This document shows positions 45,857 through 57,870 of a stretch of 64,000 nucleotides of DNA, piece after piece. Position 1 is the stretch's first letter, and every line of letters starts with the position of its first letter. The notes below the pieces were generated by a model that saw only the letters and a list, made by a program, of their open reading frames with translations, was not told where the DNA came from and made no database searches. Made by a program: the position numbers and the translations under genes. This stretch comes from Malachius bipustulatus (lineage: Eukaryota > Arthropoda > Insecta > Coleoptera > Melyridae), in NCBI GenBank assembly GCA_910589415.1, contig OU342633.1, positions 55,112,404-55,176,403 on the forward strand. The letters run 5' to 3'.

Positions 45857-46583
45857 TATACAGGGTGTAACAGAGCTGTTGTGCCAAAAATGAAGGAGTG
45901 GTTCCTCTCATAAATTTAAGTTAAAAAAATAAGTTTCAACTCAAAATGATTTTTCGTTTAAAAGATACAGGGTCAAACTTTTAAAAAATATAAGTTTTTA
46001 ATAGTGCGTTGTTTGAGAAAAGTTAAAGAATACTTTTTGGTTCTAAAATCCAAGGGCTATTGAGTAGAGTTTTTGTATTTGAAATAAATTCAGTGGCGTA
46101 AAATATAGGGAGAGAAAAGGGGCTACAGCTCTGAATATTTAATTAAGTGACATTTCTTGAGGAAACTCAAATATCTCAATAATGGTGTGCCACATGAAAA
46201 AAAATAAGGAATTATTTTTGTTCTAAAATGTATGTGTAATCGAATAACGGCTTTGTAATTGCAAAAAAGTCACTGTCGTAAAAGATGAGGAGAAAAAAAA
46301 AAGAAAAACCCGTGAATTTCTACGCCACTGGAAGATATCTATAAAATCTGAAATAGTCAAATTAAAGGCTTTTGTTTGTTTATTGTTCATGCCAAGTATC
46401 AACAAAATCAGTTTACATTTACACGAGTTGTAACCAAAAACTCTTATATTTTTTTAAAGTTTGACACCCTGTATCTTTTACACGAAACGTCATTTTGAGC
46501 TGAAACTTATTTTTTTTAACCACGAGAGGAACCACCCCTTTAAGTTTGGCCCAACATCTCTTATACTATACTCAACCCTGTAT
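45857..46583. mobile_element. palindromic element of about 727 bp with TATACAGGGTGTAACA end
   Basis: The left end TATACAGGGTGTAACAGAG and the right end CTCAACCCTGTAT are related but diverged. The arms pair through AAAGATACAGGGTCAAACTTT (about 45961) and its mirror AAAGTTTGACACCCTGTATCTTTT (about 46457), and through GGAACCACCCC/GAGTGGTTCC-type blocks. It shares the subterminal GATACAGGGT feature with the two elements near 28-33 kb. Non-coding. Confidence 0.65.
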
Positions 46584-47860
46584 GTATAGAATGTAGATTA
46601 ATTCATGAATAATTACTTTGACAAAAATAAATTAGCTTGTGTAATAATAATTACTGTGCAATCGTAATTGACCACAATTAATAATTTACATCATTAATTT
46701 AGCAAAAAAAACACACCTTTTCTTGGTCGGATTGCGCCTTGAACCACGGACCGATTACTTACAAGCTTAGAAGTGGTAAATAATAGAAATGCAGCAAGGT
46801 AAGTAAACAACAATTACTGATGGATCGATAATGTTACAAATTACCCCAAATACTGCTATTTGGGGGGCGCAGAGACGCGATCACGCAGTCAATATTATTC
46901 AAATTCAACACATCCTTCAACAGGGGAAAAATGACATTTCCGCCGCAGCCTGATTTATTGTTTTATTGCATTAGGTATTATAATTGAAAATATTTTATTA
47001 ATTGACAACTGTCTGCTAAAATAAAAATCAATTACGCTAGTAAGAGACTTTGAAATATTTGATGACTCTATTTAACATAATTTAACGCAGATCCTAAATT
47101 ATCAGGTGTCAATCAATTATACAGATGACTTCACCGGAGACTAAAAATCTTAGGTGCCACTGAATGAGAGGGGGGAGAGGGAGCTATATGCTATAATATA
47201 GTTGCGTATGGGCGAAAAATTTATAATACGGCCCTGCCGGCTACCTAAAGAGTAAACACCAATACTGGGAATCCCCCGCATTTGGTGCAAAAAATACCAT
47301 AAACGCACTAAATTTCTGATCCCATTCTCATCATTGTGTTCGAAAAATTTTAGAAAGTCAGTTTTCACATGAAAATTTAGGGAAATTAAAACAATTAATA
47401 ATAAATTTTAATATTAGATCCTCGGGACACGATGACATTAACACAAATCAGATGAATCAAACTGTGTGGAGATCTTTTTTTTCTGACGAAGCCGGTTTTT
47501 TACCGAGGTTTTACATTAAAGAGGATTACTTCAATATTTTACAATAGACGAAAGGAAACTCTGATCTAGAAATTGGCAGTCAAGGAACTTTTTTTTTGCT
47601 ACTTTCATAAAGCTTTCTAACTTTGACTTTGCTTGAATAAACTTTCTTGTTGCAGTTTGCAGTAAACTCTATTGATTGTATAGGTACGTTAGAAGTTCTA
47701 GCTAAATTATTAATACAAGGAGTGGAAAGTTTATAATACTTCCAGACTATAAACTTCGTCCCTAAATTATCATCCAGTCTTTTTTCTTAATATCAATTTG
47801 CACTATTTAATTATACTAAAATTTGTGTTGATCAATTAAGATTATTATTATTATATAATT
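46584..47860. other. AT-rich non-coding sequence
   Basis: No conserved coding motif. Confidence 0.4.
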
Positions 47861-48330
47861 ATCATTATTTTCTATGATCGTTTATTAGGTGTATGTGTAT
47901 GTGTGTATGTGTCTTCACACTTTCTGATTTCTAAGAGGGCCACACATTTCACGCTGCAGCGACGCAGAACGGGAATGGCGATGGCGACTTCTTGGTTGCA
48001 GATAATTACAAGTTTTTGCGGAATGTTGGACGACTGACAGACCTGAAAGGAAGAACTACGGACGACGAGTCGTGAGCTCGTAATCGCGAAATAAAAAACG
48101 AAACACGCCAAGTCGTAATGACGATGAGACCAGACGAGTATGGTAATGCCGTTCCTTATAAGAAGTGTAATTTGTGGTTCGGGCTGAATAGCTATTAGAC
48201 TGGCTGCTATCACGCAACAGCGTCAAAAGAGAACTTTCCGCTTTCAATGCCTCTAATCTAGTTCAGCAGAGGCGAACTTCGTTCGAGCTAAGCTAATAAT
48301 GGCGTTCGTTCGTCGAAGTCAACGTACGAC
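47861..48330. promoter_or_regulatory. GC-richer patch, function unknown
   Basis: G+C rises modestly with a GTAT/GTGT run at about 47890-47912. A 113-codon minus frame (47872-48213) shows no domain and its C-terminus is translated microsatellite, so it is not called a gene. Confidence 0.15.
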
Positions 48331-49670
48331 TCAGGGACGGCTCGTTGAATACAACCGATACTACTTTATCATCACAATGTACAAGCGAGCATATTAGTTC
48401 GGGCATTAAGTAGGCAATTATTCCGTTGAGGTCATTCCAAATGCCATAAAATGGGTCAATCTACATCGTTTGGAAGTTGGCGCATAATTATCTGGCTGAT
48501 AGCTTGGCTACAGCTATATGACCTTGAAATTATTTCAATCACGTAGGTAGGTACCTGTTGGTAATAATGCTCGAGGAATAATAATTATTATGGATATGCG
48601 ACCATTATTTCAGTTTTAATTGTTCTTTTCCTAACTCGTTAAAATAACCACAAGAATGTTCTACCTACCTAAAACCTGCTTCTTGAGAAAAATAAAAGTT
48701 CTTAAAGGTCAGCAGCTGCGTGCAATAACTTGAGCATATTAGAAAATTTTCATTGCCGTGCAATAGTTAGGTATACCCATGTGGGAGTACCAGAAAAACT
48801 CTAGTTAACAATAATTGGTAACAGTAATCTGCAAATTTATTGCTTCCAATGCTGCATCATCTCCATGACCAGTTTTATTGAAAATGGTACCACTTGTCAA
48901 AGCCCCAAAACCCCAAGCCTGTTTAAAAGCACGAGGGTCTTGTAATGAGAGCCAAACAAACGTCTTCGCAATATCGAAGACCTAAGAAGATAAACTACGA
49001 AGATCTACTAAATCCCGAAAGTTGCAACGGTCTTCTGAAATGGCATGTTGACGAGTCCTGGAGAAGGAAGGCGGTAGTTTTTTGCCTATGCTGTTAGGGC
49101 TGTCAATGACTATCGACTATATCAAAAAGTCAAATTGCACCTTTTTGCATTTAAATAAATTTTGATTAATTTTTGACTTATGAAAACATTGATGGAAATC
49201 AAAAGGTCACCTTGAAAAAAGGTTTTCTTTTAACTTGACCACGTATCACTAGAATTACGTAATGACTCTTATTATTATTATTATTAAAGGCACCACAAGT
49301 TGCAATGACCTAAGCCAGCACAGCAGCAACATCGGCCACCAGCACCAGCACCAGCACCAGCACCACAAATAATAAATAATGTTTCATCAGAGATAATGGC
49401 GTCATCATGGAATCTGCCTGTGGGTACTTTCTCTTCCGTTTATAAACCTAATAACAACTAACGAAAGAGAAATTTATTTATCTGCAAGATTAGTCAGTCG
49501 CTCGATCGAAACACAAAACAATTAATTCCACTTGGCAGTTGGCAGGTACCTATACATTTCTTATCTTACCTTGAACTTTTAGATCTTTATTTCCAGTCCG
49601 AAGCTATAAACTGTGTGTAACCGACTACTAGAACTACAACCCGGGGGCTTTCGGGTTTATGATGTTTATC
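48331..49670. other. non-coding sequence with CAGCAC microsatellite
   Basis: (CAGCAC)n at about 49339-49364 and (ATT)n at about 49270. No gene recognised. Confidence 0.4.
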
Positions 49671-50290
49671 TCAATTAATTTATTTATCGACGCCGGACGA
49701 AGACGAAGAGCGAAGTGGAAACTGAAACTGAAAAAGTTTCGGAATCGATGAGGGGGAATAGCCGAAGCAGCGCTCCCAGCTCCGAGCTAATGGAATGCGG
49801 CAAAAGGCAAAGCAAAAGCAAAATGTGTGTCGCCCGCTACATCTGGGAAACGTGGAAAGAAGTAAAGCTGAATCGAATCGAATCGATCAGCGGGGCAGAG
49901 TTGAGGAATCCCAGAGCGCGGCGGCGGCGGGGCTGGCGCTGGGGAATAACAGAAATAAAAAAGCACTTATCTGCGTGGGAGACTAGACAACGCTCCCGAG
50001 CGCACTTAATTGCATAGCCGGGTTATTTATAGGTGCGTTACGTACGATATAGGATGTCTAAGTCAATGGGCGAAATTTATAGGTTTAAGAGCGGCGTTAC
50101 AATATTATAACGTCCACGCACCACGCTACTTTCGTTCGACTCGATCGCTCCGGCTGCCGCGATTCGATTCGATTAATTCGCTCGGCAATGTCATTTGAAG
50201 GTCGGAGAATGCGAATGCTCCGGCTCTCCGCTGCTCCGCAGTCCGTGTTCTCCTCGTATGCTGGAACTCGAGACAACAGACAACACAGAC
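49671..50290. promoter_or_regulatory. GC-richer island, function unknown
   Basis: G+C rises, with GCGCGGCGGCGGCGGGG near 49915 and tandem GAATC words (AATCGAATCGAATCGATC near 49871; complementary words near 50160). Frames of 60-100 codons on both strands have no domain. It could be a promoter or non-coding exon. Confidence 0.2.
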
Positions 50291-50710
50291 AACAAACGTC
50301 ACCGGTTTGTATTGTATGCAATAAAGGAGTGTGTTTGGTTTGTGGTATTTGATGACAATCAGATTTTTATTGTGTAGGTACTACCTTACCTATGTATGTG
50401 TAGGTTACAGTTTTAGCGTTCATAGGCAATTATTGTTATTAATCACAGAAGAAACCCGTTTATTCGTTTAATTTTCTCTAGCATGGTCTACCACCCATCA
50501 TTTAGCATGATAAAGGTACCAAAAATTGCACGCTCCATCAACCTCCAACCTCCAACCAAAATCAGGCGACTTGAATCATGCAGCAAGTTTATTGGAAGAT
50601 TTCACAAGCGGGCATAATTTCTAATCAAATTCTTTGCATTCAAAAGCCAGTTTTGTCTACCATAATATCCATTATCCAAATACCTATGTACCCTACAAGA
50701 CGCGACATCT
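50291..50710. other. non-coding sequence
   Basis: Nothing recognised. Confidence 0.35.
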
Positions 50711-50719
50711 TTTTTATTA

Positions 50720-51559
50720 ACCCAAGTCATAGCCACGCTTCGGCCAGCCACGCTTTCGTCCACTTTCGAAAAAATCATATTTACTGAAATTTTGCTCAAA
50801 AAATTCATACGGCCAGCGACGCTTCACTTCACAAATTGAAAAAAATATTTTTGCTGTAACTTTGCTCAAAAAAATTATACCTAATAAATAGTCAGCCGAG
50901 TTTTTGGCCATGGACTGAATAAACTGAAAAATGAAATTTTTGCTGTAATTATGCTCAAAAAGTCAAAAAAATTCATGACAATGTCGGCCACGACTCAATA
51001 AACTGAAAAATGTAATTTTTGCTGTAATTATGCTCAAAAAGTAAAAAAAAAATCGTAACAATGTCGGCCACGACTCAATAAACTGAAAAATGTAATTTTT
51101 GCCGTAATTTTGCTCAAAAAAGTAAAAAATTCATAATAATGGTCAACCACATTTTCGGCCACGGATTTCAGAAACTGAAAAAATTCTGGCAGAAATTTTG
51201 CTGAAAGAAACCCAAAATTCAGAAATAATGGCCATCCTTCGCTTTCGGCCACGACTTAATAAAATGAAAAATGTCATTTATGCTGTAATTTTGCTTAAAA
51301 AGTCCAAAAATTCATAATAATGGCCAGCCATTCTTTCGGTCACGGACTTTATAAACTGAAAAAACAAACTTTTTTGCTGAAAATTTGCTGAAAAAGGCCC
51401 GAAATGTTATAATAATATTTATTATTATCAACAAAAGAACAAATATTTTCTATTTAAGCCGTCAATAACGAAAAAAAATTTTTTTCCCAGACATCAAACA
51501 AAGTTCCTCTTCCTGGCCGAAAGTGTGACTGGCCGAAGCGTGGCTAACTTGACTTGGGT
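50720..51559. mobile_element. 840-bp element of the ACCCAAGTCAAG family, perfect 9-bp target duplication
   Basis: The left end ACCCAAGTCATAGCCACG and the right end CGTGGCTAACTTGACTTGGGT form TIRs of about 30 bp containing GCTTCGGCCAG. The flanks are TTTTTATTA at 50711-50719 and 51560-51568. A 9-bp duplication points to a Mutator-like origin. The interior is a diverged tandem array rather than a gene. Relatives: 7201-7416, and 63839 to the window end, whose first 120 bp match the complement of this element's right side. Confidence 0.8.
50755..51410. repeat. minisatellite of about 80-90 bp units inside the ACCCAAGTCAAG element
   Basis: About eight diverged units each carry TGCTCAAAAAGT, then CGGCCACGACT-like and AAACTGAAAAATG words, then TTTTTGCTGTAATT. 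Two central units (about 50945-51105) are nearly identical. The units lie wholly between the TIRs, so the array expanded within the element. Confidence 0.75.
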
Positions 51560-51568
51560 TTTTTATTA

Positions 51569-52525
51569 TAATATGGACATAGTTGGGAGGTGTAAATCTC
51601 GCTATGGAAATTTTTACTCAGCTGTCAGATATGCTTTATTCATCAGAGCACGCAGTGCTTTTGCTAGGGAATTTCCCCACGACGTGCCATTTCTTGGACC
51701 AAATTCAATTTAATCGTGGATGAGGGTTTCAGAGCAGCTGAAATTTGCCAGCAGTACTTCAGAACCAACACTGACCATCAGAACACATTTTACTTCACTT
51801 TCTTCAAATCAGTCCTCACATACGCAACGTGATTTTGTGACATACAATAACCAACCAATCATGTGAAGTATTTATAACCCGATCTGACCCCATGAAGCAC
51901 TTGTATTTTTCAGTGATTACGTCAAGAAGCAAAACTTGGCTACCGGAGCGGTATCAATCTCTCAGAGATACTCGTCACATATCTAATTCATTCGAATTGG
52001 GTCATAGTTTCGTCTGCGTTTTCAAGAATAGGGACGATATCTTTTTACATGTGGTAATGTTATGAAGAAGAATATGGTAAATGCAGAGAGGGGAAGTATG
52101 GTTTCAGCAGGATGGAGCACAACCCGAAAATAGAAAATTTCAATGCACCATTTAGATAAGTTGAAGCCTTCAAGAAGCGGGTGATCCCCACAGCAGGTGA
52201 CGTTCTATGACCGGAACGCTAACTAGCTTTAGCTCCGACGTATTTTTTTAATAATATTAAGTAGGAAACGGTCGTCGGCAACAAGAATGTTTCAAGAACA
52301 GCAACTTGTCAAATATTCTTTTCAAATTGACATAATACGAAATTTCCCATGTTACTTTTTAATGTTATGTCAAATTAACAAACGACCTTGATTAATGTAT
52401 TCAATTCGCATAGCATATACATAAAAGATGGCGCATAATATTATAGCAGTCTTTTTCGGTAAAAACTTGAACAAAAAAAATTTGAATTCAAAGAAAATTG
52501 TGGGAATATAAAAATTTCCAAAGGT
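51569..52525. other. non-coding sequence
   Basis: No conserved coding motif. Confidence 0.4.
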
Positions 52526-52592
52526 ACCAGTAGCCAAGCCGTTAAACGCATGGTCAATGCAAAGGGCGTGGGTTCGATTCCCAAAAGACACG
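52526..52592 (+). repeat. tRNA-derived SINE head or tRNA pseudogene
   Basis: TAGCCAAGCCGTTAAACGC resembles an RNA polymerase III A box, and GGGTTCGATTCCC is a perfect B box about 30 bases later. No cloverleaf could be folded with confidence, so it is not a functional tRNA. Confidence 0.5.
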
Positions 52593-55095
52593 ATAAGCTT
52601 TTTTCTTGTACAGTGTTGTCTACGCACAAAGTCCTCATCATATGGGAAACATTTTTCCTTCTCGTTCAAGGAAAATTTTGATTTCGCTGTTAGTTAATTT
52701 AATTTGGAGATTAGATTTAATCGATTCGCATTTTTTTGCGAAAATTCTCACAAAAAAAGACTGCTATGACACCTCTATGACATCTTAGCTTCTAGAGTGT
52801 CTCAAAGTTTCTGATTAATTGATCAGTTTCACCAAGCGAATCTAGTGATCCATTTTTTCCTTCGTGGATTATAATAGTTTTATTTTTCTCATGGGGCCAA
52901 GTTAGGTACCATTTGTCAGGTCCAGGTCAGGTTATAAAAGACGTTGGCGAGCAGTAGAAGAGGTAATTTTGATAAGGTTTAATGTTCACTTTGCACGATT
53001 AGTTGTCAAGACACGATTGAGGAAGAATATCTGACGATTCGCGACGAAACGAATAATTAACGAGGTGTAAATCGCATTAGTGGTTTACTTTTACTAATAC
53101 CGGGTGCCACTAATACTTTATTTACGCCACTGCTAAACTCGATCTTATACTGAAGCTACTGAAAAAAAAAAACGTAAAAAATACTTTGTCCTAATTAGTT
53201 TTGGTAATGAAGCTGATTATAGACATCTTTAATAAATAATTAACTAGATCATAAAGGGACTTTCACACGCGCCTATTATACTGTCTAGAATATGTCAATA
53301 TTAGAACAGTGGTTCGGCAGCTATTAGAGGAAGATCAGTAGAAAAATAAAGAAGAAGACTAGTAAGTGACTGTGAAGGAGACAGTTCAGCTATAGAGAAA
53401 TTACATACATATATCTGTGTTTAGTGCTGAGTGAAGGACAATCTGATGGTTAATTATTAATACATATTATATAACTTATTGTAAGTAATTGGCTGTAAAT
53501 AAAAAAAGTTTCGTATTCAAAGAAACTTTTTTTCCAAGTTCACAATTCTACCTGTTCACTTTAGTGAAAACTTTATACCTACCTACAAAGTTCTAGTGCT
53601 AGTGCTAGTGCTAGTGAAAACTAAAATAATAAATGCGACAATAATAAGAGACGTTGAAAACTTTGCTCCCAGTCATGACTTTCATAAACTTAAACTACTA
53701 AAAGTTTCAACTGGAATTCTTCATTCCTCGCTGCTGAAAACATTATGTACTTTGGAGCTCTTCCTAATCGCGATAACTTCGACGAGAGAGAGTTTCTTGG
53801 GCTTATGCACGCTTGTGAAAATTTCTGCACACTATGAAGTTTACAAACTGGGATACAAGAACGAATCCTTGCTCAATTTCACTAGTAGGTATTCATTTTA
53901 AATAAGGAAACCTCGATTGGAAATAGTAAATCATGATTCGAGAAGAACTGTAAAAAAGGACTTAACGGCTGAGGCGAAAAATACCAAATAAACATCTTTC
54001 TGCTACTAAACACAACTCTCCTCTTTTACACTTGCAAATTACACTAATAGTCACTTGACATTTCTTCAACTGATGAACTGCTCTCAATAATCATGTTGTA
54101 TTTATAACAAATTAATTATATCAAAAATTAATATTCCGACTTTGTCCATTTCTTTTTTGAGACACGTGAGGAAATGAACAAAGAAGAGTGCCGATCGTTA
54201 GTGCTGACCTTTTTCATGACATTCTTCATTTTCGGTTCGAGCTTTGAAGATATTTGTACATGTGACAAAGAAAGCAAAACCAAACGTCATTGCTTTGTTT
54301 ATTAGATATCTCTCGTTATCTTCTTTTTACATACCTCTACGTATATAATAATTGTCCAATAACCAGAATTGCTGGTTCTTCTCGCTTTTAAATCGAACAA
54401 TCGATTTTGTGTTCAGATTGTATTGATTTTGCTATGAAAAAAGTTGGTTCACTAATAATTTGGCAAGAAGAAGGGCAATGGGATTTTCCCAAAATGGGTA
54501 GGTACGAGTATCAATCATCCTACGAAATTATAAATATTTATTTCTTATACCCAATTTTTCAATTTGCATACCGCATGATTAAAAATTCACACTGTAATAA
54601 AAGTAAATCTTTAAATAAATAATCACACACTTAACGTCATTGGAATTCATCTCTCGAACGATTATTTATTCAAATAAAACCACCAAGAGTTTAGAGTGCA
54701 TTCATTGAATATGCAAGGTTATACCTGATGAAAGCACGTTGCGAACGCCTTGATTTAAATATGCGAAAGCGATCCTTGCGGACTTGAAAAGCTGTATTTG
54801 CAATGACCTAACATTTTTTTTAAACCAATAATAAATCGTATAGAATCATTATTCGAATACGAATACTAATGGTATTCGTTTCGTAGAACTAACTGTTGAT
54901 GTATTCTAGCATGAATGCATAAACATCCTTCACCGCTGACAGTGCTGACACCTCCACGAAAGAACGAAACACAAAGAATTAATACACCAACCTTATTGAA
55001 CGTAAAAAAATTGTCAAAATTTACTCGAAAAAAGCTTTATAGCCAGAAAAGTTAGCAAAAGCAGGGAAATCCACTTTTCCAATAAATACCCATAG
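52593..55095. other. non-coding sequence
   Basis: TATAAAAG near 52936 could be a TATA box but has no supporting gene. (TAGTGC)n of about four units lies at 53595-53616. Frames of up to 101 codons lack domains. Confidence 0.4.
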
Positions 55096-55098
55096 TAA

Positions 55099-55140
55099 CA
55101 CAGCTGTTTCGGTCTCTTTTTGACCTCATCTGCTAGCCAT
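55099..55140 (-). ncRNA. degenerate hammerhead-like motif
   Basis: On the minus strand CAGATGA (complement of 55126-55132) is followed by a GGTC/GACC hairpin with a 7-nt loop, GAAA, and the palindromic ACAGCTGT. This follows the hammerhead order, but the second core base is A instead of U (CAGATGA versus CUGANGA) and the base after the presumed stem III is G, which a hammerhead does not cleave. Stem I pairs only over about 4 bp. Probably an inactive relative or a chance resemblance. Confidence 0.25.
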
Positions 55141-56080
55141 ATCAGACTGATGTTGGATTTCAGTGATATGAAAGGTTTGGCGAGGCTATTTTTCAATTCG
55201 CGAACGTGAAACTGACGTAAACCTGCCGAGAAGGATCTAGAATCTAGAATAGAATTCAGGTTATAGTGGAACATACAACCGCTCCAGAAAGCAGCTGTTC
55301 GGACAGTTATCACGTGACCAGGCAGTGACATCCTCTCTTTTTTTTGCAATCATGTAGGTATAGGCTATAATAGTAAGAGATAGTCGATGAATTGAGGTGA
55401 TTATTATTATTATTATTATTGAGAGACTGTTATAAGATTAATAAGTATGAAAAGCAAGCCGTTGCAGAATTATTATTGAATTTTTTTCGACGCTTACTAT
55501 AATGTAGGTAGGTATGTATGGTAATAACAGGTTAAATTCCTCAAAGTATTTTTTTGGTTCAGCTTTAGCGCATTCAATTTGCTGTCTTAATTATTAAGGC
55601 AGGTCAGCAAAGAGACGATTACCTACAAGGTTAAAGTAATTTCCTGCTTGGTTCCAATAGCGTTCGAGTCCACACTTTTTACTTAGGGATTTCCAACCAA
55701 TTTAAATTTTTAATAATTTTCTTTTTTTCTTTTTCAGGATTCTCGCTTTTCAGCAAACCTTTATTCTGAAAAGGGTTTATGTAGATCATTCTGCAGATAA
55801 TTATTTTATGAAGATAGCCTAAAATTAGTTTTCTTTTATGAGATATAAAAATTAAATTTCAGATTTAAATATTATGTAAAATGACCTTTTTTTTATGATA
55901 TGAATATTATTATAGGGGTGCTGAAAATTTTTGAAAACTCCTTTTACACAATTTGAAATGGTATGTAGGATCTAGTGAGACGAAGCCTTATATGTTTGAA
56001 AATTCAAGTTTTTGGAATTGGACCCTCTCGTTGCTGAAATCTGACCGACTTCCTGGAATTAGTTATTTGGCAATTTCTTA
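55141..56080. other. AT-rich non-coding sequence
   Basis: (ATT)n at about 55402-55421. No gene. A 111-codon minus frame at 55014-55349 overlaps the hammerhead-like motif and has no domain. Confidence 0.4.
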
Positions 56081-56084
56081 TCTT

Positions 56085-57400
56085 CAGTTAGAATTTTTAT
56101 ATTGAAGTCCAGTTTCTACCTCTGCCAGGTCCATAAATGCCAAAGAGGGAAGTTTAATTTATGCCAAATTCTTTGACTTTCTGTTTTTGGTTTTTTGGCT
56201 CTAGTTCAGACATTTTTAGGTTTTCACCCAAAGAAATGCTAGTTTTGGAAACTTCTCATCTTCAGTTACAATTTTCATATCGAAGCAGTCCAGTTTCTAC
56301 CTCTGTAGAGCCCATAAATGCAAAAAACGCTGATAAAAATTGTTTCATTTATGCCAAATTCTTTTGACGTTCTGCTTTTAGTTTTTTGGCTCTCTATTCA
56401 GACATTTTTTGGTTTTCGCCCAAAGAAATGCTAGTTTTGGAAACGTCCCATCTTCAGTTACAATTTTCATATCGAAGCAGTCCAGTGTCTACCTCTGCAG
56501 AGCCCATAAATGCAAAAAAGGGTTGATAAAAATTGTTTCATTTATGCCAAATTCTTTGACGTTCTGCTTTTAGTTTTTTGGCTCTAGTTCAGACATTTTT
56601 AGGTTTTCGCCCAAAGAAATGCTAGTTTTGGAAACTTCTCATCTTCAGTTACAATTTTCATATCGAAGCAGTCCAGTTTCTACCTCTCTAGGATCCATAA
56701 ATGCCAAAGAGGAAAGTTTCATTTATGCCAAACTCTTTGACTTTCTGTTTTTGGTTTTTTGGCTCTAGTTCAGATAATTTTAGGTTTTCGCCCAAAGAAA
56801 TGCTAGTTTTGGAAACTTCTCATCTTCAGTTACAATTTTCATATCGAAGCAGTCCAGTTTCTACCTCTCTAGGATCCATAAATGCCAAAGAGGAAAGGTT
56901 CATTTATGCCAAACTCTTTGACTATCTGTTTTTAGTTTTTTGGCTCTAGTTCAGATAATTTTAGGTTTTCGCCCAAAGAAAGGCTAGTTTTGGAAACTTC
57001 TCATCTTCAGTTACAATTTTCATATCGAAGCAGTCCAGTTTCTACCTCTCTAGGATCCATAAATGCCAAAGAGGAAAGTTTCATTTATGCCAAACTCTAT
57101 GACTTTCTGTTTTTGGTTTTTTGGCTCCAGTTCAGACATTTTTAGGTTTTCGCCCAAAGAAATGCTAGTTTTGGAAACGTCCCATCTCCAGTTACAATTT
57201 TCATATCGAAGCAGTCCAGTTTCTACCTCTCTAGGATCCATAAATGCCAAAGAGGAAAGGTTCATTTATACCAAACTCTTTGACTTTCTGTTTTTGGTTT
57301 TTTGGTTCCAGTTCAGACATTTTTAGGTTTTCGCCCAAAGAAATGCTAGTTTTGGAAACGTCCGATCTTCAGTTACCATTTTCATATTGAAGTCAAATTT
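56085..57400. repeat. tandem array, about seven copies of a 181-bp unit
   Basis: The anchor AGTTTCTACCTCT recurs at 56111, 56292, 56484 (variant), 56675, 56856, 57037, 57218 and about 57391, giving periods of 181, 192, 191, 181, 181, 181 and about 175-180. Each unit includes CCATAAATGCCAAAGAGG, TTTGGCTCTAGTTCAGAC, CCCAAAGAAATGCTAGTTTTGG and CATCTTCAGTTACAATTTTC. Open frames run through several units on both strands, a by-product of the repeat. The central copies are very similar, pointing to recent homogenisation. Confidence 0.9.
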
Positions 57401-57810
57401 ATACCTCTGTGGGATTCAAAATGCCCAGATTGACTTTAAAATTCAAAAGAGTTCAAACAGTATAAATTGTGTCAAAATATTATTTGGCATGACGCCATTT
57501 TGGAGCCCACAAGTCCATTTTTTTCATCTCGCAAAAACCGACTTTAAACTCCACTTCTTCTCCTTATCTCCGTCCCTCTTTCTCTCTTATTTTAAGCGAA
57601 ATTGTGATACATTCGAAAATTAACTAAAGATCACTGGACTTCTCTTTATGAACTTTTTGTTTTTGTTGGAGGTATTTACCGAATTACATACTTATGTCTC
57701 TATAAAGTTTCTTTGATAACCTGATAACCTCAAAGTTCTAACCAATGACAGTTTTCTTGCCTGCATGAATCTGGGTGTAATTTTCTTTCTACTATTATTA
57801 TTGTGGAGAA
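57401..57810. other. non-coding sequence
   Basis: Nothing recognised. Confidence 0.35.
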
Positions 57811-57870
57811 TTAGTTTGTCGTAACCAGGAGACGTGGGTTCGAATTCCCATGCATTGGAAACCCTTAACA
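57811..57870 (+). repeat. tRNA-derived SINE fragment (B box only)
   Basis: GTGGGTTCGAATTCCCATG at about 57834 contains a B-box-like core. The A box is not clear. It resembles the piece at 52526. Confidence 0.3.

Noticed and set aside
52370..52669. 99-codon minus-strand frame
   Set aside because: It spans the tRNA-derived SINE piece, and its central part is translated B-box sequence.
54726..54760. CTGATGA ... GAAC, possible hammerhead
   Set aside because: Stem II is only 3 bp and the GAAA core is incomplete.
56161..57326. Recurring open frames with shared peptides
   Set aside because: They are translations of the 181-bp tandem unit in both orientations, broken at the variant units; no protein family is evident.
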